Shown here in pieces: positions 33,301 to 41,956 of a DNA stretch of 64,000 bases. The stretch's first letter is position 1, and the number at the start of each line of letters is the position of its first letter. The position numbers and the translations under genes were made by a program. The notes below the pieces were generated by a model, which worked only from the letters and a program-made list of their open reading frames with translations, did not search any database and was not told the origin of the DNA. Source of the DNA: Anaerolineae bacterium (GTDB taxonomy: Bacteria; Chloroflexota; Anaerolineae; 4572-78; J111); contig JAJVIM010000001.1 in assembly GCA_022071955.1 (NCBI GenBank), forward strand, positions 62,001 through 126,000, written 5' to 3'.

Positions 33301-34431
33301 GAAGCCGCAAATGGACAGCAGCTCCCCGGCATGGTGCGCGCCGATGAAAAGCGGTTGCGCCAGATTTTTCTGAACTTGCTGGGTAACGCTGTAAAATTTA
33401 CGGATCAGGGCAATGTTACGTTTACGGTTGAAAGACTGGCCCCCGACGAGGCGCAACCTGAGACATCAGATTTAGCTTTCTGCCGGCTTCGGTTTACCAT
33501 CAAAGACACCGGCGTTGGTATTTCGCCGGAGAATTTGCAGGTGATCTTTGAACCATTTCAGCAGGTTGGCGCTCAAAATTATAAGGCCAAAGGCACAGGA
33601 TTGGGGCTGGCAATTAGCCAGAATTTGTTAACAATCATGGGGAGTCAGCTTCATGTTGAAAGCCAACTCGGTTTGGGTAGCACATTCTGGTTCGACTTAA
33701 CGCTGCCGGTGGTTGGTCAAGTCAATAACGTTCAAAGCACAATTTCTCAACAAGAGATCATCGGTATTAAATCGTGTCAGGCGTGTCGCGCCGGAAGGCC
33801 GGTGGTGCTGGTTGTTGATGATAACTGGGCCAACAGGTCGGTGTTGTTTGATTTGCTGTCGCCGTTGGGATTTGAGGTAGTTCAGGCCGGTGATGGCCGG
33901 GAAGGGCTGGCCAAAGCCACGGAATTGCAGCCAGAGGCCATAATTGTTGATCTGGTAATGCCCGATATTGACGGCTTTGAGTTTATCCGCCAGGCTCGCC
34001 AGATGCCAACATTAAAAGACAAAGCGTTGATTGCTACGTCGGCCAGCGTTTACGAAGAGGACCATCAGAAGAGCCTTGATATGGGCAGCGACATGTTTTT
34101 GCCAAAACCCGTTGACACCCGCCTGCTGCTTGACCAGTTGCAGCGATTGCTGGGCCTGGAATGGGTTTACCACCAAAGCCCGGATCAGCCGGTGAGCATT
34201 TTGGAGCCGGCCGAGTTAGTGATCCCCCCGGCTTATACCTTGCAGGATTTGCTTGAACTGGTAAGGCTGGGTGATATCCAGGCGCTCCACGATTACCTGT
34301 CGGTTTTAAACCAATCCGATGAACAGTACCGGCCCTTTGTCGCCGAGATCAAACAGTTGGCCCGGGAATTCAAACTAAACAAAATTAGCGACCTGCTCAA
34401 AACATATTTGACCGCGGCAGATCAACTGTAG
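30376..34431 (+). CDS. Propeller-sensor hybrid histidine kinase / response regulator
   Basis: 1351 residues from a TTG start (AAGGAA upstream). Signal peptide or anchor at 1-34. Residues about 40-700 contain 14 Reg_prop blades of about 47 residues, each with the pattern '[31 protein letters not shown]...IYEDR', enough for two seven-bladed propellers. The periplasmic Y_Y_Y Ig-like domain ([24 protein letters not shown]) follows, then a membrane helix at about 816-838 and a short coiled coil. The kinase core has the H-box [15 protein letters not shown] (His878), then N, G1 (IKDTGVGIS) and G2 (GTGLGLAI) boxes. A C-terminal receiver has Asp1192 in IIVDLVMPD, and a last helical segment follows. 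It is a membrane sensor of the BT-type hybrid system class; those in Bacteroides sense glycans, and the ligand here is unknown. Confidence 0.93.
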   Translation: MNKHTRLFSKTLIGRLQVIFWLCILLFPIGVQAQNGPTLRFETISTDAGLSQATISTMLQDRQGFMWFGTLDGLNKYDGYEFKVYKPDPDDPGSLSHNSVLSLHEDKAGALWVGTDGGGLDRFNPTTETFTHYRHNPDDPHSLSNNSIWTIYEDRAGTMWLGTNDGLNKFDPATETFITYRYRPEDPLGSDEDFVRAIFEDRAGNFWLGTNAGLINFDRATGVFTAFRYNPADPHSLSDNHIVSINEGPDGVLFIGTFGGGLNKFDPTTQSFTRYQYEPSRPGSLSDNTVWVIFKDSSDTLWLGTSKGLDKFDPETETFTAFQHNPTNTFSLSHDIVYSIYEDRTGILWVGTKQGGLSKLNPTAKSFALLQQNPLDPQNSLSDNSIWSVYKDRQGILWLGTNKGLNRFDPVTQTFTVYQHNPDDPRSLSHDVVVQLLEDRMGNFWVGTDNGLNKFDPTTETFTVYHYDQTNPHGLPSNPIGAMFEDHIGVLWVGTDNGLSKYDPATDTFTTYHADPTDPTRLNNDGIWALTEDRAGVLWIGTGDGGLNKYDRNTDTFKAYPPNPDNPTSISDGVVLSIHEDRAGTLWVGTFVGGLNKFDPATETFTAYTEANGLPNNTIYGILEDNTGQLWLSTVNGLSRFNPQTETFKNYFVIDGLQENEFNVRSYFQDDDGIMYFGGLNGLSFFDPANFADDSAPPPVVLTAFEKFNEPVKLDRPLNQLTDMVLSYQDYVFSFEFAALDYIDPARNQYEYKLEGFDKDWVQAGNRRFAPYSNLSGGDYVFRVRAANSNGIWNEEGVTVNITVTPPWWETWWFRGLAVLAVAGLVLGFVALRVRTIEGQRRQLAIQVAERTQELQEAKEKAELANQAKSTFLATMSHELRTPLNGILGYAQILKRTPLTTPDQQKNGLDIIEQSGRHLLALINDILDLAKIEAGKIELYQTNFHLHTFLREINELIRVRAQRKNVIFRLDIPDREAANGQQLPGMVRADEKRLRQIFLNLLGNAVKFTDQGNVTFTVERLAPDEAQPETSDLAFCRLRFTIKDTGVGISPENLQVIFEPFQQVGAQNYKAKGTGLGLAISQNLLTIMGSQLHVESQLGLGSTFWFDLTLPVVGQVNNVQSTISQQEIIGIKSCQACRAGRPVVLVVDDNWANRSVLFDLLSPLGFEVVQAGDGREGLAKATELQPEAIIVDLVMPDIDGFEFIRQARQMPTLKDKALIATSASVYEEDHQKSLDMGSDMFLPKPVDTRLLLDQLQRLLGLEWVYHQSPDQPVSILEPAELVIPPAYTLQDLLELVRLGDIQALHDYLSVLNQSDEQYRPFVAEIKQLAREFKLNKISDLLKTYLTAADQL

Positions 34432-34469
34432 CACCCTGCCACCGGGCAGAACAGTTTTTTATACCGTAG

Positions 34470-35591
34470 ATGGGACTCACTGCCACAATGAATTCAACCC
34501 ATAAGGGTACAATTTTAGTTGTTGACGATACACCGGCCAACCTGGGCGTGTTGTTTGAAGCGTTGCGCCAGGCTAACTTTAAAGTGCTCATTGCCGAGGA
34601 CGGCGTCAGCGCCTTAAAACGGTTCGACTATGCCCTGCCCGATGTGATTCTGTTAGATGTGCAAATGCCGGATATGGATGGCTTTGAGGTTTATCGCCGC
34701 CTGAAAAGTTTGGACAGCTTTGCCGATGTTCCCGTAATTTTCCTGAGTGTGGTCTCGGAGCCGTTGGAGATTGTTCGCGCTTTTGGTTTGGATGCAGTGG
34801 ACTATGTAACCAAACCGTTTGACCCCGCCGAAGTTGTAGCCCGGGTTGAAAAACATTTGACCATGCGGAATCTCCAAAAGAGTCTGGAAGAGAGAAACGC
34901 TCAATTGCAGCAGGAAATCACCGAACGCAAACGGGTGGAAGAACAACTCAAGACTGCGTTGACCGAGAAGGATGTATTACTGGATGAAGTTTATCATCGG
35001 GTAAAAAACAACCTTTCTATGCTTATCTCACTCATTAATTTGCAGGCCAAAACGGCTGATACCCCGGCAACAGCCCAAATGTTTTATGAGTTTAGGGGGC
35101 GGGTTGAAGCTATGAACCTGATCCACCAAAAACTGTATCAATCAAATGATGTCGGGCAGATTAATTTTGGTGATTTCTTGCGCGAGTTAATTGCGGATTT
35201 AGTTTACGCTCAGCATGTTGATCGGCGGATAATGTGGCGAGTTGAAGCTGAAAATATTTTTGTCAATGTGAGTAAAGCCATTCCGTGCAGCCTTATTGCC
35301 AACGAACTGGTAACCAACGTGCTTAAATATGCTTTTCCCCCGGACCGGCCCGCCGCAACCGGAAAAAGCGAAATGCACGTGGCCTTTGGTTTAACCGCAG
35401 AAGGATACATTCTCACGGTAAGCGATAATGGCGTCGGGCTGCCACCCGGCCTCGACTGGCAAAATTCAACCACGCTGGGTCTGCATCTGGTCCAACTTTT
35501 GGCCGTTCAGCAGCTCAAAGGCAGCATTGAGGTAGAAGACGCCCGGCCCGGCGTTACATTTAAAGTAAAAATCCCCGGGATTATAGTTTAA
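34470..35591 (+). CDS. Receiver domain-histidine kinase (HisKA_2/HWE type)
   Basis: 373 residues. The N-terminal receiver (about 12-130) shows LVVDDTPANLGVLFEAL, phospho-acceptor Asp63 in VILLDVQMPDMDGFEV and the Lys in YVTKPFDP. A coiled coil (about 132-165, LQKSLEERNAQLQQEITERKRVEEQL) leads to a HisKA_2 domain with His176 in LLDEVYHRVKNNLSMLISLINLQ and a HATPase_c with VSDNGVGLPPGL and TTLGLHLVQLL. It is cytoplasmic, 38 bases after the hybrid kinase and probably in the same operon. It may take phosphate from that kinase through its receiver and pass signal to a downstream regulator not in this window. A second ATG at 34488 is also possible; neither start has a strong ribosome-binding site. 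Confidence 0.9.
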   Translation: MGLTATMNSTHKGTILVVDDTPANLGVLFEALRQANFKVLIAEDGVSALKRFDYALPDVILLDVQMPDMDGFEVYRRLKSLDSFADVPVIFLSVVSEPLEIVRAFGLDAVDYVTKPFDPAEVVARVEKHLTMRNLQKSLEERNAQLQQEITERKRVEEQLKTALTEKDVLLDEVYHRVKNNLSMLISLINLQAKTADTPATAQMFYEFRGRVEAMNLIHQKLYQSNDVGQINFGDFLRELIADLVYAQHVDRRIMWRVEAENIFVNVSKAIPCSLIANELVTNVLKYAFPPDRPAATGKSEMHVAFGLTAEGYILTVSDNGVGLPPGLDWQNSTTLGLHLVQLLAVQQLKGSIEVEDARPGVTFKVKIPGIIV

Positions 35592-35667
35592 ATGGACTGA
35601 CCAAAAGCATCGATCTGGTTAATTTTTTCTGGGCAATCAACATCAATTTTGAGGAAACTACGGTCAG

Positions 35668-36336
35668 ATGAATAAAAGCGTAATCTGGGATATGGATGGT
35701 GTTTTGATTGATACCGGCCCCTTGCACTACCAGGCCTGGGTCAAAACATTAAACGGCTACAGCGTTGAGTTTTCTGAAACATTTTTTAGAACTACGTTTG
35801 GTATGAACAATCAGGGTGTTTTAACTGCTTTGTTCAACAACCCGTCCCCGGCGCTGGTGACAGAATTGAGTGACAAAAAAGAAGCGCTGTTCCGAGAGCT
35901 GATTCGGGGGAACGCCCAGCTTTTGCCGGGCGTGCTCGGCTGGTTAGACAGGTTGAGTCGGCTTGGCTACACTCAAGCCATCGCTTCGTCAGCCCCACCG
36001 GCCAATATTGAATCGTTGCTGACTGAATTGAACATCCAGCATCATTTTCAGGCGGTGGTTTCCGGGTTTGATATGCCCGGCAAGCCGAATCCGACCGTGT
36101 TTTTACTGGCGGCCAACCAACTGGGCACGCCGCCTGCTCGCTGTGTTGTGGTTGAAGATGCCACCGCCGGGGTGACCGGCGCGCTCAGGGCGGGCATGCG
36201 CTGCATTGCCGTCACTACCACCAATCCGGCCCACGCGCTCAGCGCGGCCAACATTGTCGTTAAAGACCTCACGTACTTGCCGCCGGACGCGTTTGACCAA
36301 CTTCTGAACCAAAACCAATCCAGCCGAAATCAATAA
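35668..36336 (+). CDS. HAD superfamily hydrolase, beta-phosphoglucomutase-like
   Basis: 222 residues, the normal size for the beta-PGM/GPH branch of HAD phosphatases with an alpha-helical cap. Motif I WDMDGVLID has the nucleophile Asp8 and the acid Asp10; motif II is AIASSAPPANI; motif III Lys is in MPGKPNPTVFLLA; and motif IV is VVVEDATAGVTGALRAG. It acts on a phosphorylated sugar or similar small substrate. The ATG at 35668 has GAGGAA upstream. Its last 7 bases overlap the 3' end of the convergent sugar transferase gene. It is 76 bases after the kinase gene, and whether it belongs to that operon is unclear. Confidence 0.9.
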   Translation: MNKSVIWDMDGVLIDTGPLHYQAWVKTLNGYSVEFSETFFRTTFGMNNQGVLTALFNNPSPALVTELSDKKEALFRELIRGNAQLLPGVLGWLDRLSRLGYTQAIASSAPPANIESLLTELNIQHHFQAVVSGFDMPGKPNPTVFLLAANQLGTPPARCVVVEDATAGVTGALRAGMRCIAVTTTNPAHALSAANIVVKDLTYLPPDAFDQLLNQNQSSRNQ

Positions 36337-37730
36337 CTCCCCCGGCGGCTCAACACCGCACTCACGGTGCGCCACAATATTTTAACATCGAGCCACAGCG
36401 AATAGTGTTTAATGTAGTACAGGTCATCGTGAGTGCTGAGGTGCATGGGGTTATCGGCGCGGCCATTCACCTGCCACCAGCCGGTTAGGCCCTGCGGCAC
36501 TTCAAACCGTTTGCGCTGCCAGGGTTCGTATTGTTCAACCAACCACGGCAACTCGGGGCGGGGGCCGATCAAACTCATATCGCCTTTGAGAACGTTGATA
36601 AACTGGGGCAGTTCATCCAGGCTGGTGCGCCGCAAAAAGCGGCCAAACCGTGTAACCCGCGGGTCGTCGTAAAATTTGTACACTGGCTGGCCATCGATGA
36701 TTTTTTCCATAGCCTGCGGCGACAGGCGCTCCGGGTCGTGGAACATGGTTCTGAATTTGATCATCTTGAAAATCCGGCCGTTTTCGCCCACACGCGGCTG
36801 GGTAAACATAATCGGCCCGGGCGAGTCATATTTGATGCCAATGGCGATGAACGCCATTAGCGGCAGCGCCACCAAAAAGCCCAACGTCCCCAAAACCAGA
36901 TCGAACCCGCGTTTAACCAGCCGTTGTACCGGGTTTAAAACCGGCTCTTTCAGGGTGATCAGCGGGATTTCCCCCAAATCTTCTACCACCGAGCGCAAAA
37001 AAACCAGATCGAAAAAATCTGGCACCATCCGCACATTTACATTGAGCGCGTGCAGGGTGGCAACCAGATTGCCCAGCCGGGCGTGAGCATTACGCGGCAG
37101 GGCAAAGATTACCTCGTTAATCTGATGCTCGGTAACCACCTCAATTGCCTGATCCAGCAGGCCAAGGTAAGGGCTGTTTATCTCGACGGGGATGGGCGGA
37201 TCGCTCACGTAGCCAACCAGTCGCAGGCCGGTCCAACTGTGGGCGGTAATTGTGTGGGCCACTTCCTGCCCGGCCATGCTTGCCCCAACAATCAGTACCC
37301 GGCGCGTACCGTAGCGTTTTTCGCCAAAAAAGTGTAGCCCCAACCGCAGCAGCAGTCGAAATGTGAGCAGCAGAATCAGGCTAAACAGCGCAAAAATAGC
37401 TACTTGCAGCCTGGAAATGTTACGAAACGAGAAATACAGGCAGCCGGCAAAAGCCAGTGTGGCCGCGGCGTGGGCTGCCATAATTCGCTGGATTTCTTCG
37501 GCCAGGTTCAGGTTTTTGCGTAGGGTGTAAACATCCATCATCGTAAAGCCAATGGCCCAGATGACCAGCGCCATCACAAAAACAACCAGTTCCGGCCAAA
37601 CATTTTCTAAGGCAATTGGCTGTCCAATGTGAAGCTGCGGCCGAACCCAACTGGCTAACAGCAGCGCCAGGATAATCACAGCCATATCGCCCAATATCAA
37701 GGCAATTTGAATACTGATCCGGCGAAACAC
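36330..37730 (-). CDS. Initiating polyprenyl-phosphate sugar phosphotransferase (WcaJ/WbaP-like)
   Basis: 466 residues from a GTG at 37730, chosen because AAAGGA lies 8 bases upstream; 36 further codons are open but show no membrane-protein character. The family (sugar transferase, Pfam Bac_transf) moves a sugar 1-phosphate from a nucleotide sugar to undecaprenyl phosphate, the first step of exopolysaccharide or O-antigen synthesis. About four N-terminal helices (about 10-130) and a CoA-binding-like central domain ([18 protein letters not shown]) precede the catalytic end [59 protein letters not shown] and [11 protein letters not shown]. It is divergent from the polysaccharide ABC permease, so the locus begins glycan synthesis and export together. 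Confidence 0.94.
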   Translation of the reverse strand: MFRRISIQIALILGDMAVIILALLLASWVRPQLHIGQPIALENVWPELVVFVMALVIWAIGFTMMDVYTLRKNLNLAEEIQRIMAAHAAATLAFAGCLYFSFRNISRLQVAIFALFSLILLLTFRLLLRLGLHFFGEKRYGTRRVLIVGASMAGQEVAHTITAHSWTGLRLVGYVSDPPIPVEINSPYLGLLDQAIEVVTEHQINEVIFALPRNAHARLGNLVATLHALNVNVRMVPDFFDLVFLRSVVEDLGEIPLITLKEPVLNPVQRLVKRGFDLVLGTLGFLVALPLMAFIAIGIKYDSPGPIMFTQPRVGENGRIFKMIKFRTMFHDPERLSPQAMEKIIDGQPVYKFYDDPRVTRFGRFLRRTSLDELPQFINVLKGDMSLIGPRPELPWLVEQYEPWQRKRFEVPQGLTGWWQVNGRADNPMHLSTHDDLYYIKHYSLWLDVKILWRTVSAVLSRRGSY

Positions 37731-37764
37731 AGGCGCATCCTTTGCTGAAAAATTACGACAATGA

Positions 37765-37793
37765 ATTATACTGTAATCTGCTGGCCCCGTAAA
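37765..37793 (-). promoter_or_regulatory. Promoter of the sugar transferase gene
   Basis: Minus-strand TATAAT (37765-37770), 17-base spacer, TTTACG (37788-37793). The -10 is perfect and the -35 matches weakly. It lies 35 bases ahead of the GTG start. Confidence 0.55.
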
Positions 37794-37829
37794 GATCGGG
37801 ATTGCCTGAATTTGGACCTGAATGACAAC

Positions 37830-37857
37830 TTGCCTCAACCGTGGAAATTTGTATAAT
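37830..37857 (+). promoter_or_regulatory. Promoter of the ABC permease gene
   Basis: TTGCCT (37830-37835), 16-base spacer, TATAAT (37852-37857), 37 bases before the ATG at 37894. It points opposite to the sugar transferase promoter; their -35 boxes are about 37 bases apart, so one regulator could govern both. Confidence 0.55.
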
Positions 37858-37893
37858 CGGCCTGACCGGCAGTTTTATGCAATTGGACGATTT

Positions 37894-38769
37894 ATGTTGG
37901 CTGAACAGAATATAACCTCGCCGCAATTGATATCCGCGCACCGTGACAGCGTGCGTCAGTACGCAAATCCCGTTAAAATGGCGCAGAATCTGTGGAGGCA
38001 ACGGGAACTGATTAGCCAATTCACGCGCCGGGAGGTGCTGCAGCGCTATCGAGGCTCATATCTGGGGCTGCTGTGGTCGTTTGCCACGCCGCTGGCGCTG
38101 CTGCTGGTTTACACCTTTGTCTTTTCGGTGATCTTTAAAGCGCGCTGGCCGGGCATGGATACCGGCAGCCACGCCGAATTTGCGGTGGCTCTGTTTGCCG
38201 GGCTGATAGTTTTCAACGTCTTCAGTGAAACCGTGCAGACCGCCCCGCGCCTGATTGTCAGCAACCCCAACTACGTCAAAAAAGTGGTCTTTCCGTTGGA
38301 AATTTTGGTGGTCAGCACCCTTGGCGCGGCACTGATCCATTCGCTGTTCAGCCTGGTTATTTTGCTGGTCAGCGAGGCGCTGATATTGGGTGGCATCCCG
38401 TGGACCATCATCTTTTTGCCGCTGGTGTACGCCCCCCTGCTGCTGCTGTGCCTGGGGCTGGGCTGGTTTTTTGCCTCACTGGGCGTGTTTATCCGCGATA
38501 TTCACCACCTGCTGGGCGTGGTGGTGCAAATGTTGTTTTTTCTGACCCCCATTTTTTACCCGCTCGATGCTATTCCCTGGCCGTACCGCTATCTGATCTA
38601 TCTCAACCCGCTTACGTTTATTGTCAATCATTTCCGGCGCGTGGCGCTGTTTGGGCAACTGCCAGACTGGAGCGAATTTTTGGTGATGCTGCTGCTCACC
38701 GCCGGATTGTGTATGGTGGGTTACATCTGGTTTATGAAGAGCAAAAAAACCTTTGCCGATGTGGTGTAA
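37894..38769 (+). CDS. Polysaccharide ABC exporter permease (Wzm-like)
   Basis: 291 residues from the ATG at 37894; the open frame upstream includes the promoter and is unlikely to be translated. It is an ABC-2 type permease with six membrane helices and the N-terminal amphipathic part RELISQFTRREVLQRYRGSYLGLLWSFATPLALLLVYTFVF that defines Wzm/TagG polysaccharide exporters. LTPIFYPLDAIPWPYRYLIYLNPLTFIVNHFR is also characteristic. It would form the channel for lipid-linked glycan with an ATPase (Wzt/TagH). No such ATPase gene follows; the next gene is cysD after a dispersed repeat. The partner must be encoded elsewhere, or the exporter is incomplete here. Confidence 0.93.
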   Translation: MLAEQNITSPQLISAHRDSVRQYANPVKMAQNLWRQRELISQFTRREVLQRYRGSYLGLLWSFATPLALLLVYTFVFSVIFKARWPGMDTGSHAEFAVALFAGLIVFNVFSETVQTAPRLIVSNPNYVKKVVFPLEILVVSTLGAALIHSLFSLVILLVSEALILGGIPWTIIFLPLVYAPLLLLCLGLGWFFASLGVFIRDIHHLLGVVVQMLFFLTPIFYPLDAIPWPYRYLIYLNPLTFIVNHFRRVALFGQLPDWSEFLVMLLLTAGLCMVGYIWFMKSKKTFADVV

Positions 38770-38818
38770 AACGTAAAACGTGTTGCGTAAACTGTCACTG
38801 GTCATTGGTCATTCGTCA

Positions 38819-38864
38819 TCCTTAATTCCTGATTCCTGACTCCTGGATCCTATTTTTAGAGGAG
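38819..38864 (+). repeat. Dispersed TCCTGA leader repeat, copy 4
   Basis: Five TCCTGA-like units (ATTCCTGATTCCTGACTCC...) end 5-10 bases before the AGAGGAG ribosome-binding site of cysD. The last TCCTA unit can pair with TAGAGGA. The preceding 38772-38790 (ACGTGTTGCGTAAACTG) is a fragment of another dispersed string seen near 30000. Confidence 0.8.
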
Positions 38865-38875
38865 CATTAATTAAT

Positions 38876-39787
38876 TTGTCAACAACATCCTATTTAAGAC
38901 CCTATCTCAAGCAGCTTGAATCCGAAGCCATTTACGTGATGCGGGAAGTCGCCGCCCAGTTTGAACGCCCGGTGCTGCTTTTTTCCGGTGGCAAAGACTC
39001 AATTGTGATGGCCCATCTGGCCCGCAAAGCCTTTTTCCCCGGCAAAATCTCTTTCCCGTTTCTGCACATCGATACCGGCCACAACTTCCCGGAAACGCTC
39101 ACTTTTCGGGATGATTTGGTGCAGCGCCTGGGCGCGCAGTTGATTGTGCGCTACGTGCAGGACTCTATCGATCAGGGCCGCGTGGTTGAAGAAACCGGCC
39201 CCACCCCCAGCCGCAACGCCCTGCAAACAGTCACGCTGCTTGATGCCCTGGCCGAACTGAAGTTTGAAGCGGCGCTGGGCGGCGCTCGCCGCGACGAAGA
39301 AAAGGCCCGGGCCAAAGAGCGCTTCTTTTCTCACCGTGACGCGTTTGGCCAGTGGGACCCCAAAAACCAGCGGCCGGAACTGTGGACCCTGTACAACGGC
39401 CGCAAACTGCCCAACGAGCATTTTCGGGTGTTTCCGCTCAGCAACTGGACCGAACTGGACGTGTGGCAGTATATCTTTGAGGAGAACATCGAACTGCCCT
39501 CCCTCTATTTTGCGCACCGGCGCGATATTTTGGCCCGCGATGGCATGCTGCTGGCCGTATCTGAAGTGGTGCGGCCCCTGCCCGGCGAAACCGTAACCAA
39601 CCAGGTTGTCCGCTTCCGTACCATCGGCGATATGACCTGCACCGGCGCAGTCGAGTCATCGGCTGCCACCCTGGCCGAAATTATTCAGGAAATTGCCGCC
39701 GCCCGCGTCACCGAACGGGGCACCCGCGCCGATGACAAACGCTCGGAAGCAGCGATGGAAGACCGCAAACGACAGGGATACTTTTAA
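38876..39787 (+). CDS. cysD: Sulfate adenylyltransferase subunit 2 (CysD)
   Basis: 303 residues from a TTG start with AGAGGAG upstream. CysD is the PP-loop ATP sulfurylase subunit that makes adenosine 5'-phosphosulfate from ATP and sulfate. Motifs: the PP-loop LLFSGGKDSIVM (about 34-45), FPFLHIDTGHNFPETL, ALGGARRDEEKARAKERFFSHRD, WTELDVWQYI and the C-terminal RSEAAMEDRKRQGYF. It is directly followed by the CysN-CysC fusion with no spacer, forming the usual cysDNC operon. Neither APS/PAPS reductase nor sulfite reductase is in the window, so the product could feed sulfation as well as assimilation. Confidence 0.96.
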   Translation: MSTTSYLRPYLKQLESEAIYVMREVAAQFERPVLLFSGGKDSIVMAHLARKAFFPGKISFPFLHIDTGHNFPETLTFRDDLVQRLGAQLIVRYVQDSIDQGRVVEETGPTPSRNALQTVTLLDALAELKFEAALGGARRDEEKARAKERFFSHRDAFGQWDPKNQRPELWTLYNGRKLPNEHFRVFPLSNWTELDVWQYIFEENIELPSLYFAHRRDILARDGMLLAVSEVVRPLPGETVTNQVVRFRTIGDMTCTGAVESSAATLAEIIQEIAAARVTERGTRADDKRSEAAMEDRKRQGYF

Positions 39788-41740
39788 ATGACCACACAAG
39801 ACCTTTCCGCAACCCAGCCCGCCGCGCCGGGCATTCAGCCCAATGTTGACCTGCTGCGCTTTACCACCGCCGGCAGTGTTGACGATGGCAAAAGCACGCT
39901 GATTGCCCGGCTGCTGGTGGATTCAAAAGCAATTTTTCAGGACCAACTCGAAGCCGTAGAGCGGGCCAGCCGTAGCCGCGGCGACGACACCGTTGACCTG
40001 GCCCTGCTGCTCGATGGCCTGCGCGCCGAGCGCGAGCAAAAAATCACCATCGACGTAGCTTACCGCTATTTTGCCACGCCCCGGCGCAAATTCATCATCG
40101 CCGATACCCCCGGCCACATTCAGTACACCCGCAATATGGTTACGGGCGCATCAACCGCCGAACTGGCCATAATTTTGATTGACGCCCGCAAAGGCGTGCT
40201 GACCCAATCCAGGCGGCACGGCTTTTTGGCCACGTTGCTGCAAATTCCGCACCTGGTCGTCGCCGTCAACAAAATGGACCTGGTTGATTACGATCAGGCC
40301 GTCTACCGGCAAATTGTGGCCGATTACCGCGAATTTGCCGCCCGGCTGTCGGTGCAGGACATTGTTTTTATCCCGATTTCCGCGCTGCGCGGCGACAACG
40401 TCGTCGACAAAAGCCGGCACATGCTCTGGTACGATGGCCCCACGCTGTTGCATCATCTGGAAAATGTCAACGTGGGAGCCAGTCGCAACCTGGTTGATTT
40501 TCGTTTTCCGGTGCAGTTGGTGGTGCGGCCCAACCAGGATTTCCGCGGTTTTGCCGGGCAGGTGGCTTCGGGCCGAATTGCCCCCGGCGAAGACATTGTA
40601 GTGCTGCCCTCCGGCCTGCGCAGCACCGTCAAATCGATTGTCACCGCTGCCGGCGAACAAAATGAGGCAGTGATTGGCGATTCGGTGGTGCTGACTCTGG
40701 CCGATGAAATTGACATCAGCCGCGGTGATATGATTGTTCGCACCCGCAACCTGCCCCAAAAGAGCAACCAGCTCGATGCCACGTTGTGCTGGATGAGTGA
40801 AACTCCGCTCAACCCGCAGGGCACCTACTGGCTGCAACACACCAGCCGGCAGGTAAAAACCTTTATCGCCGAGCTGAATTACAAAATCGATGTGGACACC
40901 ATGCACCGCCACCCCGCTGCCACGCTCGAACTCAACGAGATTGGCCGGGTGCAACTCACCACCACCCAACCGCTTTTTTACGACCGCTACCAGCTTAACC
41001 GGGCCACCGGCAGCTTTATTTTGATTGATCCCTACACCAACACCACCGTCGCCGCCGGAATGATCCGCGGCCAGTCGCGCCAGATCAGCGATCTGGTAGA
41101 GCAGGAAACCACCCCCGATCTGGCGGCAGCCCGCAAAAAATCTACGGATGTGGTCTGGCAATCCGGCGGCATTGCCCGCGAGCAGCACGAGCAGCAAAAC
41201 GGCCACAAAGCGGCGGTGTTGTGGTTTACCGGCCTGTCCGGCTCCGGTAAATCGACGGTGGCCCGCCAGGTAGAGCAGCGCCTGTTTGCCCGTGGCTGCC
41301 GCACCATATTTTTGGATGGCGACAACCTGCGCCACGGCCTCAACGGCGATCTGGGTTTTTCTGACGCCGACCGGCAGGAAAACATCCGGCGTGTGGCCGA
41401 GGTGGCCCGGCTGGGTTTTGAACACGGCAACATTGTGCTGGCCAGCTTCATATCGCCGTTTCAGCGTGACCGCGATTTTGGCCGGTCGTTACTGCCGGCC
41501 GGTCGCTTTTTTGAGATATTTGTCAAATGTGATCTTGAAGTGGCCAAACGGCGCGATCCCAAGGGTCTGTACGCCAAAGCCCTGCGCGGCGAAATTCAAA
41601 ACTTCACCGGCATCAGCTCGCCCTACGAAGAGCCGCAGTCGCCGGAGCTGGTGGTTGAAACGGATTTGCAGAGCACCGAAGAAATTGTGGCCAAAATATT
41701 GGCCCAACTGACCGAAGCCGGGATTATTCCGGCGGCGTAG
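39788..41740 (+). CDS. cysNC: Bifunctional sulfate adenylyltransferase subunit 1 / APS kinase (CysN-CysC, NodQ-type)
   Basis: 650 residues, the fused CysNC (NodQ) form. The N-terminal GTPase (about 20-440) has G1 GSVDDGKSTL, G3 DTPGHIQYTRNMVTG and G4 VNKMDL, and drives ATP sulfurylase with CysD by GTP hydrolysis. The C-terminal APS kinase (about 470-650) has the P-loop GLSGSGKST, DGDNLRHGLNGDLGFSDADRQENIRR and FVKCDLEVAKRRDPKGLYAKALRGEI, and phosphorylates APS to PAPS, the sulfate donor for sulfotransferases. The ATG follows the cysD stop directly. The rhizobial NodQ enzyme supplies sulfate for Nod-factor glycans. Here the position beside polysaccharide genes suggests, but does not show, sulfated surface glycan. 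Confidence 0.95.
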   Translation: MTTQDLSATQPAAPGIQPNVDLLRFTTAGSVDDGKSTLIARLLVDSKAIFQDQLEAVERASRSRGDDTVDLALLLDGLRAEREQKITIDVAYRYFATPRRKFIIADTPGHIQYTRNMVTGASTAELAIILIDARKGVLTQSRRHGFLATLLQIPHLVVAVNKMDLVDYDQAVYRQIVADYREFAARLSVQDIVFIPISALRGDNVVDKSRHMLWYDGPTLLHHLENVNVGASRNLVDFRFPVQLVVRPNQDFRGFAGQVASGRIAPGEDIVVLPSGLRSTVKSIVTAAGEQNEAVIGDSVVLTLADEIDISRGDMIVRTRNLPQKSNQLDATLCWMSETPLNPQGTYWLQHTSRQVKTFIAELNYKIDVDTMHRHPAATLELNEIGRVQLTTTQPLFYDRYQLNRATGSFILIDPYTNTTVAAGMIRGQSRQISDLVEQETTPDLAAARKKSTDVVWQSGGIAREQHEQQNGHKAAVLWFTGLSGSGKSTVARQVEQRLFARGCRTIFLDGDNLRHGLNGDLGFSDADRQENIRRVAEVARLGFEHGNIVLASFISPFQRDRDFGRSLLPAGRFFEIFVKCDLEVAKRRDPKGLYAKALRGEIQNFTGISSPYEEPQSPELVVETDLQSTEEIVAKILAQLTEAGIIPAA

Positions 41741-41956
41741 GTTTTGTTGATATTTCTCTCCTGTGGCCATTCCAGAGAGCGCAGCGACGAAGAATCGCAA
41801 ATAATGCTATTTGCTTTGGTCTGTAATCGGGGATTCCTGGCGCTCGTTGGCCGCTCAGGGTGACATAATACGAAAGGTTCACAAGCCTGGCCATTTGCTC
41901 ATAAACTGTAAACGTTGTAAAGTTTGGGCATCGGGGCTGAGAATTGGAGGTTTTAC

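Noticed and set aside
40151-41425. 424-codon minus-strand frame opposite cysNC
   Set aside because: No recognisable domain; the plus strand encodes a clear GTPase and APS kinase.
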